Origin: Rhodobacterales bacterium 32-67-9
GTDB lineage: Bacteria; Pseudomonadota; Alphaproteobacteria; Rhodobacterales; Rhodobacteraceae
Length of the DNA stretch: 54,380 nt
Direction of reading: 5' to 3'
Assembly: GCA_002280515.1 (NCBI GenBank)
Contig: NCEA01000013.1
Span: forward strand, 14,789 to 69,168
Both the position numbers and the translations under genes were made by a program. Every line of letters starts with the position of its first letter. Position 1 is the stretch's first letter. Shown piece by piece: positions 27,635 to 38,536 of this stretch. The notes under the pieces were generated by a model, which did no database searches, was not told the origin of the DNA, and was given only the letters and a program-made list of their open reading frames with translations.

Positions 27635-27896
27635 GGCTCCCCCGGGACGGTCCCGAACATGCCCTTCCTAGCACGCCCGGGCGCACCCCGGAAGCGGCGG
27701 GGCGGCACCGGGCAGCGGGGCGGTCGCCCGGACCGACAGGCACAGGCCGCGCGCCTCGTCCGAAGCGGGCCCGGAGGCGCCCTTCGATTCTACAGTCCCG
27801 TTTCTTGGAAGAACTCGCAGCGATCCGTCGAGGCCGCGAACGCACATCAAAACCCTTGCGGGGTTCGCGCTATCTGCCAGATATTTTTTGTAAATT

Positions 27897-27972
<76 letters not shown>

Positions 27973-28088
27973 ACCGGAGGTCCGGGCGCAGGGCCCGTGT
28001 GACGGGCGATATAGGCAAGCGGGAAGGGGGGCGCAAGCGAAAAGTGGGGGGCGCGGAAAGATCGGGACCAGCGGGAGCACCGGCTTGA

Positions 28089-28119
28089 AACCAAACGGGC
28101 GCGGCATGAACCGCGCCCG
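28089..28119 (-). terminator. Terminator of the FYDLN-acid gene
   Basis: On the minus strand, CGGGCGCGG and CCGCGCCCG form a perfect 9-bp stem with a 6-nt loop (28096-28119), followed by TTTGGTTT. It lies about 35 bp after the stop of the TIGR02300 gene. Confidence 0.7.
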
Positions 28120-28154
28120 CTGATGGCTTGGGTCGAGGTCGGCGCTGCGGCCGC

Positions 28155-28484
28155 TCAGACTTCGTCTTCGCCGGTTGCGACGTCGGCGATCTCGTCGAGC
28201 GAGACGTCGTCGTCGTCGTCATCCTCGAGCAGATCATCGTCGAGGTCGTCGTCGCCGGTATCGCCGTCGAGATCCTCGTCATCGGTCAGATCGTCGGCAT
28301 CCACCACAATGTCCTTCGCAGGCGACTTTTCGGCGATCATCGTCCGTCCGCGCCCGGCGACGAGGCTTTCGGCGGTGAATGTATGACCGCATTCGGGGCA
28401 GGTCATCGGGTCGCGCTGCAGGTCGTAGAACCGGCTGGCGCAATGCGGGCAAAGGCGCTTGACGCCCCATTCGTCCTTGGGCAT
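28155..28484 (-). CDS. TIGR02300 family protein (FYDLN acid)
   Basis: A 109-aa protein with two zinc-ribbon-like CxxC pairs, CPHCASRFYDL and CPECGHTF, in the first 35 residues, and a very acidic C-terminal half with long runs of Asp and Glu. The FYDL motif and acidic tail are the signature of the alphaproteobacterial FYDLN-acid family, whose function is unknown; zinc binding is inferred from the cysteines. AAGGAGTG upstream fixes the start at 28484. It is divergent from the metallopeptidase gene. Confidence 0.9.
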   Translation of the reverse strand: MPKDEWGVKRLCPHCASRFYDLQRDPMTCPECGHTFTAESLVAGRGRTMIAEKSPAKDIVVDADDLTDDEDLDGDTGDDDLDDDLLEDDDDDDVSLDEIADVATGEDEV

Positions 28485-28644
28485 GGGACACTCCTTCCGT
28501 GCACGTCTATTCGAGAGTCGCAGCCAACTGCCACAAGAGGGCGGGGCTGTCAAAGGCTTTCGGCCGCATTTCGCGCGGGGGCTCGTTTCGGGCTTTTCGC
28601 GGCCGGCGGGGCGGGTATTCTGGCCCCTGTCGGAAGGAGGTTCC

Positions 28645-29364
28645 ATGACCCGGCACATGCTTCCGGGCGAACCGCCCGTCGAGATCACCTTGCGCCGCTC
28701 GGCTCGGGCGCGGCGGTTCTCGCTGCGCGTCTCGCGGCTGGATGGCCGGGTGACGCTGTCGATGCCGGCGCGGGCGCGCGAAGCGGAGGCGCTGAGCTTC
28801 GCCGAGGCCAAGGCCGGTTGGCTGCGCGCGGTCCTGAGCGGCACCGCGGTGCGGCAGGGCGTGGATTTCGGGGCGACGATTGCCTTCGAGGGCCAGGCGC
28901 TGGTCGTCACGCCGGCGCCGGTGCGTGCGGTCCGGATATCAGGGGCTGCGCTCCTCGTGCCGGCGGACCCCGAGCGGCTGGGCGCCCGGGTCTCGGCCTT
29001 CCTGAAGCTTGCCGCCCGGCAGCGGTTGCAGGCGGCCTGCGAGACCCACGCGACTGCGCTCGGCCGCCGCTTCACCCGGATCACGCTCCGCGATACCCGC
29101 TCGCGCTGGGGGTCGTGCACGGCGGACGGCGGGCTGATGTTCTCGTGGCGACTGATCATGGCGCCACCGGAGGTTCTCGACTACGTCGCCGCGCACGAGG
29201 TCGCGCATCTGGCCGAGATGAACCACTCGCCGGCGTTCTGGGCCATCGTGGCGCGGCTGATGCCGGGGTATCAGCGGCACCGGCGCTGGCTGCGCGAACA
29301 TGGCGGCGGGTTGCACCGGCTGGACTTCGCCGCCGAACCGATTGGCGCGCTTGCGGGAGATTGA
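28645..29364 (+). CDS. DUF45/YgjP-like zinc metallopeptidase
   Basis: A 239-aa protein of the M48-related YgjP/WLM group. It has the zinc motif HEVAHLAEMNHSPAFW (HExxH near residues 189-193, with the third ligand in NHS) and the preceding SRWGSC typical of DUF45. It probably cleaves or binds protein in the cytosol; no signal peptide is seen. GGAAGGAGGT before the ATG at 28645 is an excellent ribosome site and excludes the longer frame from 28459. The TGA stop lies inside TTGACG, a -35-like box for the following gntR gene. Confidence 0.88.
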   Translation: MTRHMLPGEPPVEITLRRSARARRFSLRVSRLDGRVTLSMPARAREAEALSFAEAKAGWLRAVLSGTAVRQGVDFGATIAFEGQALVVTPAPVRAVRISGAALLVPADPERLGARVSAFLKLAARQRLQAACETHATALGRRFTRITLRDTRSRWGSCTADGGLMFSWRLIMAPPEVLDYVAAHEVAHLAEMNHSPAFWAIVARLMPGYQRHRRWLREHGGGLHRLDFAAEPIGALAGD

Positions 29365-29378
29365 CGGCGGCGGTGATT

Positions 29379-29390
29379 TTGTGATCACAT
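29379..29390. promoter_or_regulatory. Candidate GntR operator in front of gntR
   Basis: TTGTGATCACAT contains the perfect palindrome TGTGATCACA (29380-29389), ending 7 bp before the gntR ATG. It matches 11 of 12 bases of TTGTGATCACAA, the sequence found in tandem before sucC and sdhC. With TTGACG (29361-29366) as -35, the operator covers the -10 position, which suits autorepression. No Shine-Dalgarno sequence lies between operator and ATG. Confidence 0.6.
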
Positions 29391-29396
29391 TCCGCC

Positions 29397-30047
29397 ATGC
29401 TGAGCCAGACCCGCCCTTCCGACCCCGGAATCGCGGCGCATGACCGGATCTACCGGTCGTTGCGCCAGCAGATCATGCATGGTGAATTGGCACCGGGACA
29501 GGCGCTGACCCTGCGGGGGCTGGCCAAGAGCTACGGCGTGTCGATGACGCCGGCGCGCGAGGCGTTGCGGCGGCTGGCGGCCGAAGGGGCGCTGACACTC
29601 TCGTCCTCGGGCCGGGTGGCGACGCCCGACCTCTCGAACGACCGGATCGAGGAATTGGCGACGCTCCGGGCGCTGATCGAGACGGAGCTAGCCAGCCGGG
29701 CGCTGCCGCGGGCGCATCTGGCGCTGATCGAACGCTTGCAGGCGATCAACATGGCCAATGCCGAGGCGGCGGTGAAGCGCGACGCGGTGGCGTATATCCG
29801 CACCAACCTAGAGTTCCACCGCACACTTTACCTGCGCGCCCAGGCGCCGGCGATGCTGGCGATGGCCGAGACGGTTTGGCTGCAACTCGGCCCGACGATG
29901 CGGGCGCTTTACGGCCGCCTCTCGCGGTCAGAGCCGCCGCAGCATCACCGCATGATCATCGCCGCGCTGAAGGCCGGCGACGAGCCCGCGCTGCGGCTCG
30001 CGGTGCGCACCGACGTGACGCAGGGCCTGCGCCACATCGCCGGCTGA
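29397..30047 (+). CDS. GntR family regulator with FCD domain
   Basis: A 216-aa transcription factor with an N-terminal winged helix (YRSLRQQIMHGELAPGQALT, then SYGVSMTPAREALRRLAAEG; residues about 18-65) and an all-alpha FCD ligand domain, whose likely metal ligands include His residues in FHRTLY and HHRM. FCD regulators sense organic acids. The gene is convergent with lpd (11-bp gap) at the end of the suc operon, and a matching palindrome lies before it, before sucC and before sdhC, so a TCA-cycle regulator is the best guess. No ribosome site is visible before the ATG, so the mRNA may be leaderless. Confidence 0.9.
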   Translation: MLSQTRPSDPGIAAHDRIYRSLRQQIMHGELAPGQALTLRGLAKSYGVSMTPAREALRRLAAEGALTLSSSGRVATPDLSNDRIEELATLRALIETELASRALPRAHLALIERLQAINMANAEAAVKRDAVAYIRTNLEFHRTLYLRAQAPAMLAMAETVWLQLGPTMRALYGRLSRSEPPQHHRMIIAALKAGDEPALRLAVRTDVTQGLRHIAG

Positions 30048-30058
30048 CGCGGCCCCGG

Positions 30059-31447
30059 TCAGGCGTGGATCGGCCCGTCGCCGCAGGCGAGCGCCGCCTC
30101 GCGCACCGCTTCCGAGAAGGTCGGGTGGGCGTGGCATGTCAGCGCGATGTCCTCGGCCGAGGCCCCGAATTCCATACCGACGCAGATCTCGTGGATCAGC
30201 TCGCCCGCCGAGGGGCCGATGATATGGGCGCCGAGGATGCGGTCGGTCTCCTTGTCGGCGAGGAGCTTGACGAAACCCTCGCCCTGGAACACCGCCTTGG
30301 CCCGGCCGTTGCCCATGAAGGCGAACTTGCCGATCTTGTAGGCGCGGCCCTCTTCCTTCAACTGCTCCTCGGTCTTGCCGACCGAGGCGACTTCGGGCGT
30401 GGTGTAGATCACGCCGGGGATCACGCCGTAGTTCACATGGCCCACCTTGCCGGCGAGGATTTCGGCCAGCGCCATGCCCTCGTCCTCGGCCTTGTGGGCC
30501 AGCATCGGGCCGGTGATCGCGTCGCCGATCGCGTAGATGCCCTTGATATTCGTGGCGAAATGGCCGTCGGTCTTGACCTGCCCGCGCTTTTCCATCGCGA
30601 TGCCGAGCGCCTCGAGCCCGAGACCCTCGGTATAGGGTTTGCGCCCGGTCGCGACGAGGACGACCTCCGCCTCGAGGCTCGCCTCGCTGTCGTCCTTGCG
30701 CAGTTTGTAGCTGACCGTCGCCTTGCCGCGCTTGACCTCGGCGCCCTGCACGGCGGCGCCAAGAATGAACTTGAGGCCCTGGCGGGAGAGGATCCGCTGG
30801 AAGGTCTTGGCGGTGTCGCCGTCCATGCCGGGGGTGATCGCGTCGAGATACTCGACCACCGTCACCGCGGTTCCGAGCCGGGCATAGACCGATCCCATCT
30901 CGAGCCCAATGACGCCGGCGCCGATCACTACCATCGACTTCGGCACCTTGGGCAGCGTCAGTGCCCCGGTCGAGGTGACGATGGTCTTCTCGTCCACCGT
31001 CACGCCAGGCAGGCTGGACGGTTCGGAGCCTGTGGCGATGACGATGTTCTTCGCGGAATGGACCTCGTCCCCGACCTTGACCTTGCCGGGTTCCGGGATC
31101 GTGCCCCAGCCCTTCAGCCAGGTGATCTTGTTCTTCTTGAAGAGGAACTCGATGCCCTTGGTGTTCTGGCCGATGACATCGTCCTTGTAGGCGAGCATCG
31201 CTGGCCAGTCGACGGAAGGGGATTTGCCCTTCAGCCCCATCTTGGCGAAGTTGTGCTCGGCCTCATGCAGCATGTGGCTCGCGTGGAGAAGCGCCTTCGA
31301 GGGGATGCAGCCGACGTTGAGGCAGGTGCCGCCAAGCGTATCGCGGCCCTCGACCACGGCGGTCTTGAGCCCGAGCTGGGCGCAGCGGATGGCAGAGACA
31401 TAGCCGCCGGGACCGGCACCGATGAGGATCACGTCGAACTCAGCCAT
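30059..31447 (-). CDS. lpd: Dihydrolipoyl dehydrogenase (E3)
   Basis: A 462-aa flavoprotein that reoxidises dihydrolipoamide of the 2-oxoglutarate dehydrogenase complex, and possibly of other lipoyl systems, with NAD+. The FAD fold GAGPGGY (residues 8-14), the redox disulfide [13 protein letters not shown] (about 36-48), the NAD fold [11 protein letters not shown] and the C-terminal HAHPTFSE (His-Glu pair) are all present. AAAGGAG sets the start at 31447. It is the last gene of the sucC-to-lpd block, after a MAPEG gene and a GC hairpin repeat. Confidence 0.96.
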   Translation of the reverse strand: MAEFDVILIGAGPGGYVSAIRCAQLGLKTAVVEGRDTLGGTCLNVGCIPSKALLHASHMLHEAEHNFAKMGLKGKSPSVDWPAMLAYKDDVIGQNTKGIEFLFKKNKITWLKGWGTIPEPGKVKVGDEVHSAKNIVIATGSEPSSLPGVTVDEKTIVTSTGALTLPKVPKSMVVIGAGVIGLEMGSVYARLGTAVTVVEYLDAITPGMDGDTAKTFQRILSRQGLKFILGAAVQGAEVKRGKATVSYKLRKDDSEASLEAEVVLVATGRKPYTEGLGLEALGIAMEKRGQVKTDGHFATNIKGIYAIGDAITGPMLAHKAEDEGMALAEILAGKVGHVNYGVIPGVIYTTPEVASVGKTEEQLKEEGRAYKIGKFAFMGNGRAKAVFQGEGFVKLLADKETDRILGAHIIGPSAGELIHEICVGMEFGASAEDIALTCHAHPTFSEAVREAALACGDGPIHA

Positions 31448-31519
31448 TGGGTACTCCTTTGATGGTCGGTGTCTGCCATGTGTCGGCAAACCGGATGGCT
31501 CGGGGTGGCTGGCGTCGGA

Positions 31520-31586
31520 CGGGGGGCTGTCTGCCCCCCGCCGCGGCCCGGGGGCCGCGCCCCCCGAAGGTATTTCGGAACAGAAG
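31520..31586 (-). repeat. Stop-codon-linked GC hairpin repeat, copy 2
   Basis: Read on the minus strand, this starts 3 bp after the MAPEG stop with CTTCTGTTCCGAAATACC and TTCGGGGGG, then a GCGGCC/GGCCGC hairpin, then CGGGGGGC-AGACA-GCCCCCCG (31540-31520). It is the same order and nearly the same sequence as behind argD (1385-1434). It probably reduces read-through from MAPEG into lpd. Confidence 0.6.
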
Positions 31587-31589
31587 AGG

Positions 31590-31985
31590 TCATGAGGCCA
31601 TCAGCGCCATGAGGTAGAGGATCACCGTCGCCGCGAAGCCTACGAGCCAGAGCAAAGTGCGGATGCCGGTGATGCCGAGCCCGTAGGCCGGGACGTAGAG
31701 CACCCTGGCGACGAGGAACGCCTGGGCGGCGGTGAGGGTCGTGCCGCTGAAGCCATCCTTCAGGGCAAGAATCAGGATCGCGGGGGCGAAGAGCGCCATG
31801 GCGGTGACCGAGTTCGAGAGCGCCCGGTCGAGGCGGGCGGTGATGCCGGTGAGCGTGCGCTGCTCGTCGCGGGAAGACAGGAGGTAGCCCATGCCGAGCT
31901 GGCCGGTGGCGCCCGTCACCTTCAGGATCAGGATGAGGGCGGTGTAGAGCCCGTAAAGCGCGAGGATATTCAGTTCACTGGACAT
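31590..31985 (-). CDS. MAPEG family membrane protein
   Basis: A 131-aa protein with four hydrophobic helices and the MAPEG pattern ([13 protein letters not shown] at the N-terminus; [20 protein letters not shown] near the C-terminus). Eukaryotic relatives are membrane glutathione transferases and eicosanoid enzymes; bacterial roles are mostly undefined. GGGGAGAG upstream fixes the ATG at 31985. It sits between sucB and lpd on the same strand, with an inverted-repeat element between it and sucB. Confidence 0.88.
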   Translation of the reverse strand: MSSELNILALYGLYTALILILKVTGATGQLGMGYLLSSRDEQRTLTGITARLDRALSNSVTAMALFAPAILILALKDGFSGTTLTAAQAFLVARVLYVPAYGLGITGIRTLLWLVGFAATVILYLMALMAS

Positions 31986-32013
31986 TGTTCTCTCCCCGTT
32001 GCCGCGTCTGGAT

Positions 32014-32112
32014 AAGGTGGGGTCGACCCACCTCATCGGATTGCACGGAATCTGCCGGTTGCCGGCTGTCGCCCACTCTAGCCTGAATCACGAGGTGGGT
32101 TTCAACCCACGT
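32014..32112. repeat. MITE-like element with terminal inverted repeats
   Basis: About 100 bp. The left end has AGGTGGG-GTCGA-CCCACCT (32015-32033) and the right end AGGTGGGT-TTCA-ACCCAC (32093-32110). Read inward, the two ends align over about 25 bp (AAsGTGGG...CCCACCTC...GATT), so they are imperfect terminal inverted repeats, each also a small hairpin. The sucB stop codon (32113-32115) abuts the right end. No coding capacity. It may act as a terminator. Confidence 0.5.
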
Positions 32113-33650
<1,538 letters not shown>

Positions 33651-33654
<4 letters not shown>

Positions 33655-36620
33655 CGGGCGGGTTCTCCAAGTGTCAGGGCTTCGTTCACAAGCGCCTCCT
33701 GCTCGGCCTTGTGACGCGAGGCGAGGCCGGTCGCGGGCGAGGCGGAGGCGGCGCGGCCGACATAGCGCGGCCGCTGGGTCTTGGCGCCGATCCGGCCGAG
33801 CACCCATTCGAGGTTGGGTTCGACAAAGGTCCAGCCACCCTGGTTTTTCGGCTCTTCCTGGCACCAGATGACCTCGGCCCCCTTGAAGCGCTCCAGTTCC
33901 TGCACCAGTGACTGGGCAGGGAACGGATAGAACTGTTCGAGCCTGAGGAGATAGACATCGTCGATGCCGCGCGCGTCGCGTTCGGCCAGAAGGTCGAAAT
34001 AGACCTTTCCCGACGAGATCACCACGCGCTTGATCTTCTTGTCGGCCACCAGCCTGGTGTCGGAATGGCCCTTCTGCGCGTCGTCCCAGAGGACGCGGTG
34101 GAAGGTCGATCCGGTGGTGAAATCCTCAGCGTCCGAAACGCACATCGGGTGACGCAGAAGCGATTTCGGCGTCATCAGGATCAGCGGCTTGCGGAACGAA
34201 CGGTGCACCTGCCGGCGCAGGATGTGGAAGTAGTTCGCCGGCGTCGAGCAGTTGGCGACGATCCAGTTGTCCTGCGCGCATTGCTGGAGGAAGCGTTCCA
34301 GCCGGCCGGACGAGTGTTCGGGCCCCTGGCCTTCGAAGCCGTGCGGCAGGAGACAGACGAGGCCCGACATGCGCAGCCACTTGGATTCACCCGAGGAGAT
34401 GAACTGGTCGAACATGATCTGGGCGCCGTTGGCGAAGTCACCGAACTGGGCTTCCCACATGACGAGCGCGTTCGGTTCGGCCAGCGAATAGCCGTATTCG
34501 AAGCCGAGCACCGCGTATTCGGAGAGCATCGAGTCGATGACCTCATAGCGTGCCTGACCGGCCCTGACGTGGTTCAGCGGATAGTAGCGTTCCTCGGTCA
34601 TCTGGTCGATGAAGGCGGAATGGCGCTGCGAGAAGGTGCCACGGGTGCAGTCCTGCCCGGCGAGCCGGACCGGGAAGCCCTCGGTCACGAGGCTGCCAAA
34701 GGCGAGCGCCTCGGCGGTGGCCCAGTCGAAGCCCTGTCCCGACTTGAACATCTGCGCCTTGGTCTCGAGTTGACGCGCGACGGTCTTGTGGATGTCGAAG
34801 CCTTCGGGCGCGCGGGTCAGTGCGGTGCCGATCTCGGTCATCGTCTTCTTGGTGATCGCGGTCTTGCCGGGCGTGTATTCGCCATCCTCGCGGCTCATGT
34901 GCGACCAGCGTCCGTCGAGCCAGTCGGCCTTGTTGGGCTTGTAGGTCTTGCCGGTCTCGAATTCCTCGTTCAGATGGGCCTGGAAGGCGGCCTTCATATC
35001 CTCGATCTCGCCTTCCGGGATCAGGCCGTCGCGGACGAGGCGCTCGGTGTAAAGCTGGAGCGTGGTCTTGTGGGTTTTGATGGTCTTGTACATCGCCGGG
35101 TTGGTGAACATCGGCTCGTCGCCTTCGTTGTGACCGAAGCGGCGGTAGCAGAACATGTCGATGACCACGTCCTTGTGGAACTTCTGCCGGAACTCGGTCG
35201 CGACCTTGGCGGCGTGGACCACGGCCTCCGGATCGTCACCGTTGACGTGGAAGATCGGCGCCTCGACCATCAGCGCGATATCGGTCGGATAGGGCGAGGA
35301 GCGCGAGAAATGTGGCGCGGTGGTGAAACCGATCTGGTTGTTGACGACGATGTGCATCGTCCCGCCCGTGCGATGGCCGACGAGGCCGGAAAGGCCGAAG
35401 CATTCGGCCACTACGCCCTGGCCGGCAAAGGCGGCATCGCCGTGCAGAAGGATCGGAAGCACCATGGTGCGGTCGGTGTCGTTCAACTGTGCCTGCTTGG
35501 CGCGCACCTTGCCGAGCACCACCGGGTTCACCGCCTCGAGGTGCGAGGGATTGGCGGTCAGGCTGAGGTGCACGGTATTGCCGTCGAAGGTCCGGTCGGA
35601 CGAGGCGCCGAGGTGGTATTTCACGTCACCCGAACCATCCACGTCCTCGGGCTTGAAGCTGCCGCCCTGGAATTCATTGAAGATCGCCCGGTAGGGCTTG
35701 GCCATCACGTTGGCGAGCACGCTGAGCCGGCCGCGATGCGGCATGCCGATCACGATGTCGCGCACGCCGAGGTTGCCACCGCGCTTGACGATCTGTTCCA
35801 TCGCCGGGATCAGCGCTTCGCCGCCGTCAAGGCCGAAGCGCTTGGTGCCCATGTATTTCACATGCAGGAACTTCTCGAACCCCTCGGCCTCCACGAGCTT
35901 GTTGAGGATCGCCTTGCGGCCCTCGCGGGTGAACTGGATTTCCTTGCCGAAGCCTTCGATCCGCTCCTTCAGCCAGCCGGCCTGTTCGGGATCGGAGATG
36001 TGCATGTATTGAAGCGCGAAGGTGCCGCAATAGGTCCGCTTCACGATGTCGAGGATCTGCCGCATCGACGCGTGTTCGAGGCCGAGCACCTTGTCGATGA
36101 AGATCGGCCGGTCCATGTCGGCCTCGGAAAAACCGTAGGAACGGGGATCAAGCTCCGGATGCGGCTTTTCGGCATTCATGCCGAGCGGGTCGAGGTCGGC
36201 GACGAGGTGGCCGCGGATCCGGTAGGCGCGAATGATCATCAGCGCGCGGATACTGTCGAGGACCGCCCGCTTGATCTGGTCGTCGGTGACGGCGACGCCC
36301 GCCTCGGCAGCCTTCGCCTTGATCTTGTCGCCTGCCCCGTTCATCTCCTTCGCCGCGATCGGCCATTCGCCGGTCAGCGCGGCAGTCAGGTCGTCGGCAG
36401 GCACCGGCGGCCAGTCGGGCCGTTCCCACGAGGCGCCCTGCGCTTCGCGGCGGACATCCGTCTCGGTATCGCCGAGCGAGCGGAAGAAGGCGGCCCAGGT
36501 CGCATCCACCGCGGCCGGGTCATTGGCGAACCGCGCGTAAAGCTGTTCGACATATTCGGCATTCGCGCCTTGCAGGAAGGAAGAGGCGTGGAACTGGTCG
36601 TTGGGGGATTGCTCTGTCAT
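33651..36620 (-). CDS. sucA: 2-oxoglutarate dehydrogenase E1
   Basis: A 989-aa thiamine-diphosphate decarboxylase, first component of the 2-oxoglutarate dehydrogenase complex. The N-terminal E2-binding segment ([17 protein letters not shown]), the SRYG-like active-site region [12 protein letters not shown], the TPP motif [11 protein letters not shown] ... NNQIGFTT and the transketolase-like half ([14 protein letters not shown]) are all in place. Full length for the family. It is coupled to sucB by ATGA. A frame of more than 900 codons on the other strand is a shadow. Confidence 0.97.
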
Positions 36621-36712
36621 GATCTCTCTCGGCGGGGTTCAGACCCGGCCGCTCCTGTCATCATGGTTAAGACCGCGCGGCGTCCGCATGGTCGGGCGAA
36701 GGCGGGGGGCTT

Positions 36713-37429
36713 TCATGCGCGCCTCCCGGAAAGGGCGCCGGTGAGGCGGCCGACAAGGCTTTTCGGTTTTACTGCCTTGGCTTTCGGCGGGGTGGCCTTG
36801 TCGTAGCCGAAGCGGGCGAAATCCTCGGCATAGAACTCGGCGATGCGGGCGAGGGTTTCCACCGAAGGCTTCAGCCGCTCGGCATCGGGCGACATGCCCT
36901 TCTTGCGGACGTTCTCGGCCGGGATCGCGCGCGGCCCGTCCGCGTTGCCGGCAAGCGCGTCGAGATGGGGCACGATGGCGTCAAGCCCGTCTTCGAGCCG
37001 GAAGACAGTGGCACCCGCCGGCACGATGGCCGATTGCGGGCACAGGTGGTTGTCGTAGAGGAACGGCTCCCCCTCAGCCCGCTTCAGCCAGTCGTCGAAC
37101 CATTCGTCGATCGACCAGAGCGGCGCCACCGTGCCCTCGACCTCCACCTGATACTGGAAGGCGCTGACCAGCCGCTTGACCGGATGGCGGACGACAGCGA
37201 AGGAGGAGGCGATCCAGTCCTCCGGGATCAGCCGGGAGAAGGCCGCATGAGGCAGGTGCTGCGGCGAGGACTTGGTCCAGCGAAACGCCTCGGGCGTATC
37301 GAGGAACCGGGTGTCGAGAAAACCGAGGGTGCCGAAGCGGGCCTTCAGATAGGCCTCGACCGACGAGCCGCCGCATTTCGGCACATGCGCGTAGTAGTGG
37401 AGTGTGTCACTGATACGAAAAACCGGCAT
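36713..37429 (-). CDS. Sulfotransferase-family protein
   Basis: A 238-aa protein with the PAPS sulfotransferase signatures: the 5'-phosphosulfate loop HVPKCGGSS (residues 15-23) and the 3'-phosphate motif VRHPVKRLVSAF (about 80-91). The C-terminus is basic (KAKAVKPKSLVGRLTGALSGRRA). No signal peptide. The start at 37429 is preceded by GGGAGGGTAGG. It lies between sucD and sucA on the same strand, with an 11-bp hairpin before it. The acceptor is unknown; a link to TCA enzymes is not obvious. Confidence 0.8.
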   Translation of the reverse strand: MPVFRISDTLHYYAHVPKCGGSSVEAYLKARFGTLGFLDTRFLDTPEAFRWTKSSPQHLPHAAFSRLIPEDWIASSFAVVRHPVKRLVSAFQYQVEVEGTVAPLWSIDEWFDDWLKRAEGEPFLYDNHLCPQSAIVPAGATVFRLEDGLDAIVPHLDALAGNADGPRAIPAENVRKKGMSPDAERLKPSVETLARIAEFYAEDFARFGYDKATPPKAKAVKPKSLVGRLTGALSGRRA

Positions 37430-37444
37430 TCCTACCCTCCCAGG

Positions 37445-37471
37445 TTTCGCCCCGGTCCGGCCGGGGCGAAA
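37445..37471 (-). terminator. 11-bp hairpin between sucD and the sulfotransferase gene
   Basis: TTTCGCCCCGG (37445-37455), loop TCCGG, CCGGGGCGAAA (37461-37471): a perfect 11-bp stem seven bases after the sucD stop. On the minus strand it is followed by the ribosome site of the next gene, with no T-run. It could be an attenuator or an mRNA-stabilising hairpin that sets unequal levels of sucCD and sucAB. Confidence 0.55.
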
Positions 37472-37477
37472 TGATGA

Positions 37478-38359
37478 TCAGCCGATCGCCTTCAATACCG
37501 CCTCGCCGAGCGTTGCCGGGCTGTCGGCGACGACGATGCCGGCGCGCTTCATCGCTTCGATCTTCGATTCCGCATCGCCCTTGCCACCGGCGACGATGGC
37601 GCCGGCATGGCCCATGCGGCGGCCCTTCGGCGCGGTGCGACCGGCGATGAAGCCTGCGACCGGCTTCCAGCGGCCCTTCTTCTTCTGCGCGGCGAGGAAT
37701 TCCGCCGCCTCTTCCTCGGCGCTGCCGCCAATCTCGCCGATCATGATGATCGACTGCGTTTCGGGATCGTCGAGGAACATGGCGAGGACGTCGATATGCT
37801 CGGTGCCCTTGATCGGGTCGCCGCCGATGCCGACGGCCGAGGACTGGCCGAGGCCGAGGTCGGTCGTCTGCTTCACCGCCTCGTAGGTCAGCGTGCCCGA
37901 GCGCGAGACGACGCCGCAGGAGCCCTTCATGTGGATATGGCCAGGCATGATGCCGATCTTGCATTCGCCGGGGGTGATGACACCGGGGCAGTTCGGCCCG
38001 ACGAGGCGGCTTTTCGTGCCTTCGATGGCGCGCTTGACCTTCATCATGTCGAGAACCGGGATGCCCTCGGTGATGCAGACGATCAGCTCCATTTCAGCGT
38101 CGATCGCCTCGAGGATGCTGTCGGCCGCGAAGGGCGGCGGCACATAGATGACCGACGCATTCGCCTCGGTCGCGCGCTTCGCCTCGTGGACCGAGTTGAA
38201 GACCGGCAGGCCGATATGGGTCTGCCCGCCCTTTCCCGGCGTCACGCCGCCGACCATCTTGGTGCCGTAGGCGATGGCCTGTTCGGTGTGGAACGTGCCT
38301 TGGCTGCCGGTGAGACCCTGGCAGATGACGCGGGTGTTGGTGTTGACGAGTACGGCCAT
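37478..38359 (-). CDS. sucD: Succinate-CoA ligase alpha subunit
   Basis: A 293-aa subunit of succinyl-CoA synthetase. The N-terminal CoA-binding domain shows [15 protein letters not shown] (residues 15-29). The phosphohistidine is in [18 protein letters not shown] near residue 245-262, and [13 protein letters not shown] supports the assignment. Length is normal. It is separated from sucC by about 620 bp holding an orphan gene and a gene remnant, an unusual split since sucC and sucD are generally adjacent. Confidence 0.96.
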   Translation of the reverse strand: MAVLVNTNTRVICQGLTGSQGTFHTEQAIAYGTKMVGGVTPGKGGQTHIGLPVFNSVHEAKRATEANASVIYVPPPFAADSILEAIDAEMELIVCITEGIPVLDMMKVKRAIEGTKSRLVGPNCPGVITPGECKIGIMPGHIHMKGSCGVVSRSGTLTYEAVKQTTDLGLGQSSAVGIGGDPIKGTEHIDVLAMFLDDPETQSIIMIGEIGGSAEEEAAEFLAAQKKKGRWKPVAGFIAGRTAPKGRRMGHAGAIVAGGKGDAESKIEAMKRAGIVVADSPATLGEAVLKAIG

Positions 38360-38377
38360 GAATGCGGTCCTTTTCGT

Positions 38378-38530
38378 TCAGGCTTTGGTCAGCAGGGCTA
38401 GGATGTTGTCGTCGAACCAGAGGTTCGCGCGGTTGATCAGGCGCATCGAGAACCCTGCGCGTTCGCTCATGTGCCGCAACGAGGCGGCGGTGAAGTAGTT
38501 GACGTGGTCGGGGTGGCGGAACTTCGCTTC
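38378..38530 (-). pseudogene. 3' remnant of a SAM-dependent methyltransferase
   Basis: Fifty sense codons followed by TGA on the minus strand, beginning EAKFRHPDHVNYFTAASLRH and containing SERAGFSMRLI. The HVNYFT...SLRxxxERAGF pattern is typical of the end of class I SAM methyltransferases. There is no start codon with a ribosome site and no Rossmann core, and the orphan gene at 38537-38977 lies where the 5' part should be; its TAA is in the same frame, six bases before the remnant. I infer that the orphan replaced the front of a methyltransferase gene. Confidence 0.6.
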
Positions 38531-38536
38531 ACCGAT

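Noticed and set aside
34065-36806. Plus-strand open frame of about 913 codons
   Set aside because: Antisense to sucA, which is complete and motif-perfect; shadow of third-position GC bias.
38378-38530. Short independent gene starting at the internal ATG (MSERAGF)
   Set aside because: No ribosome site, only about 30 residues, and the flanking codons continue the methyltransferase-like reading, so it is better explained as a remnant.
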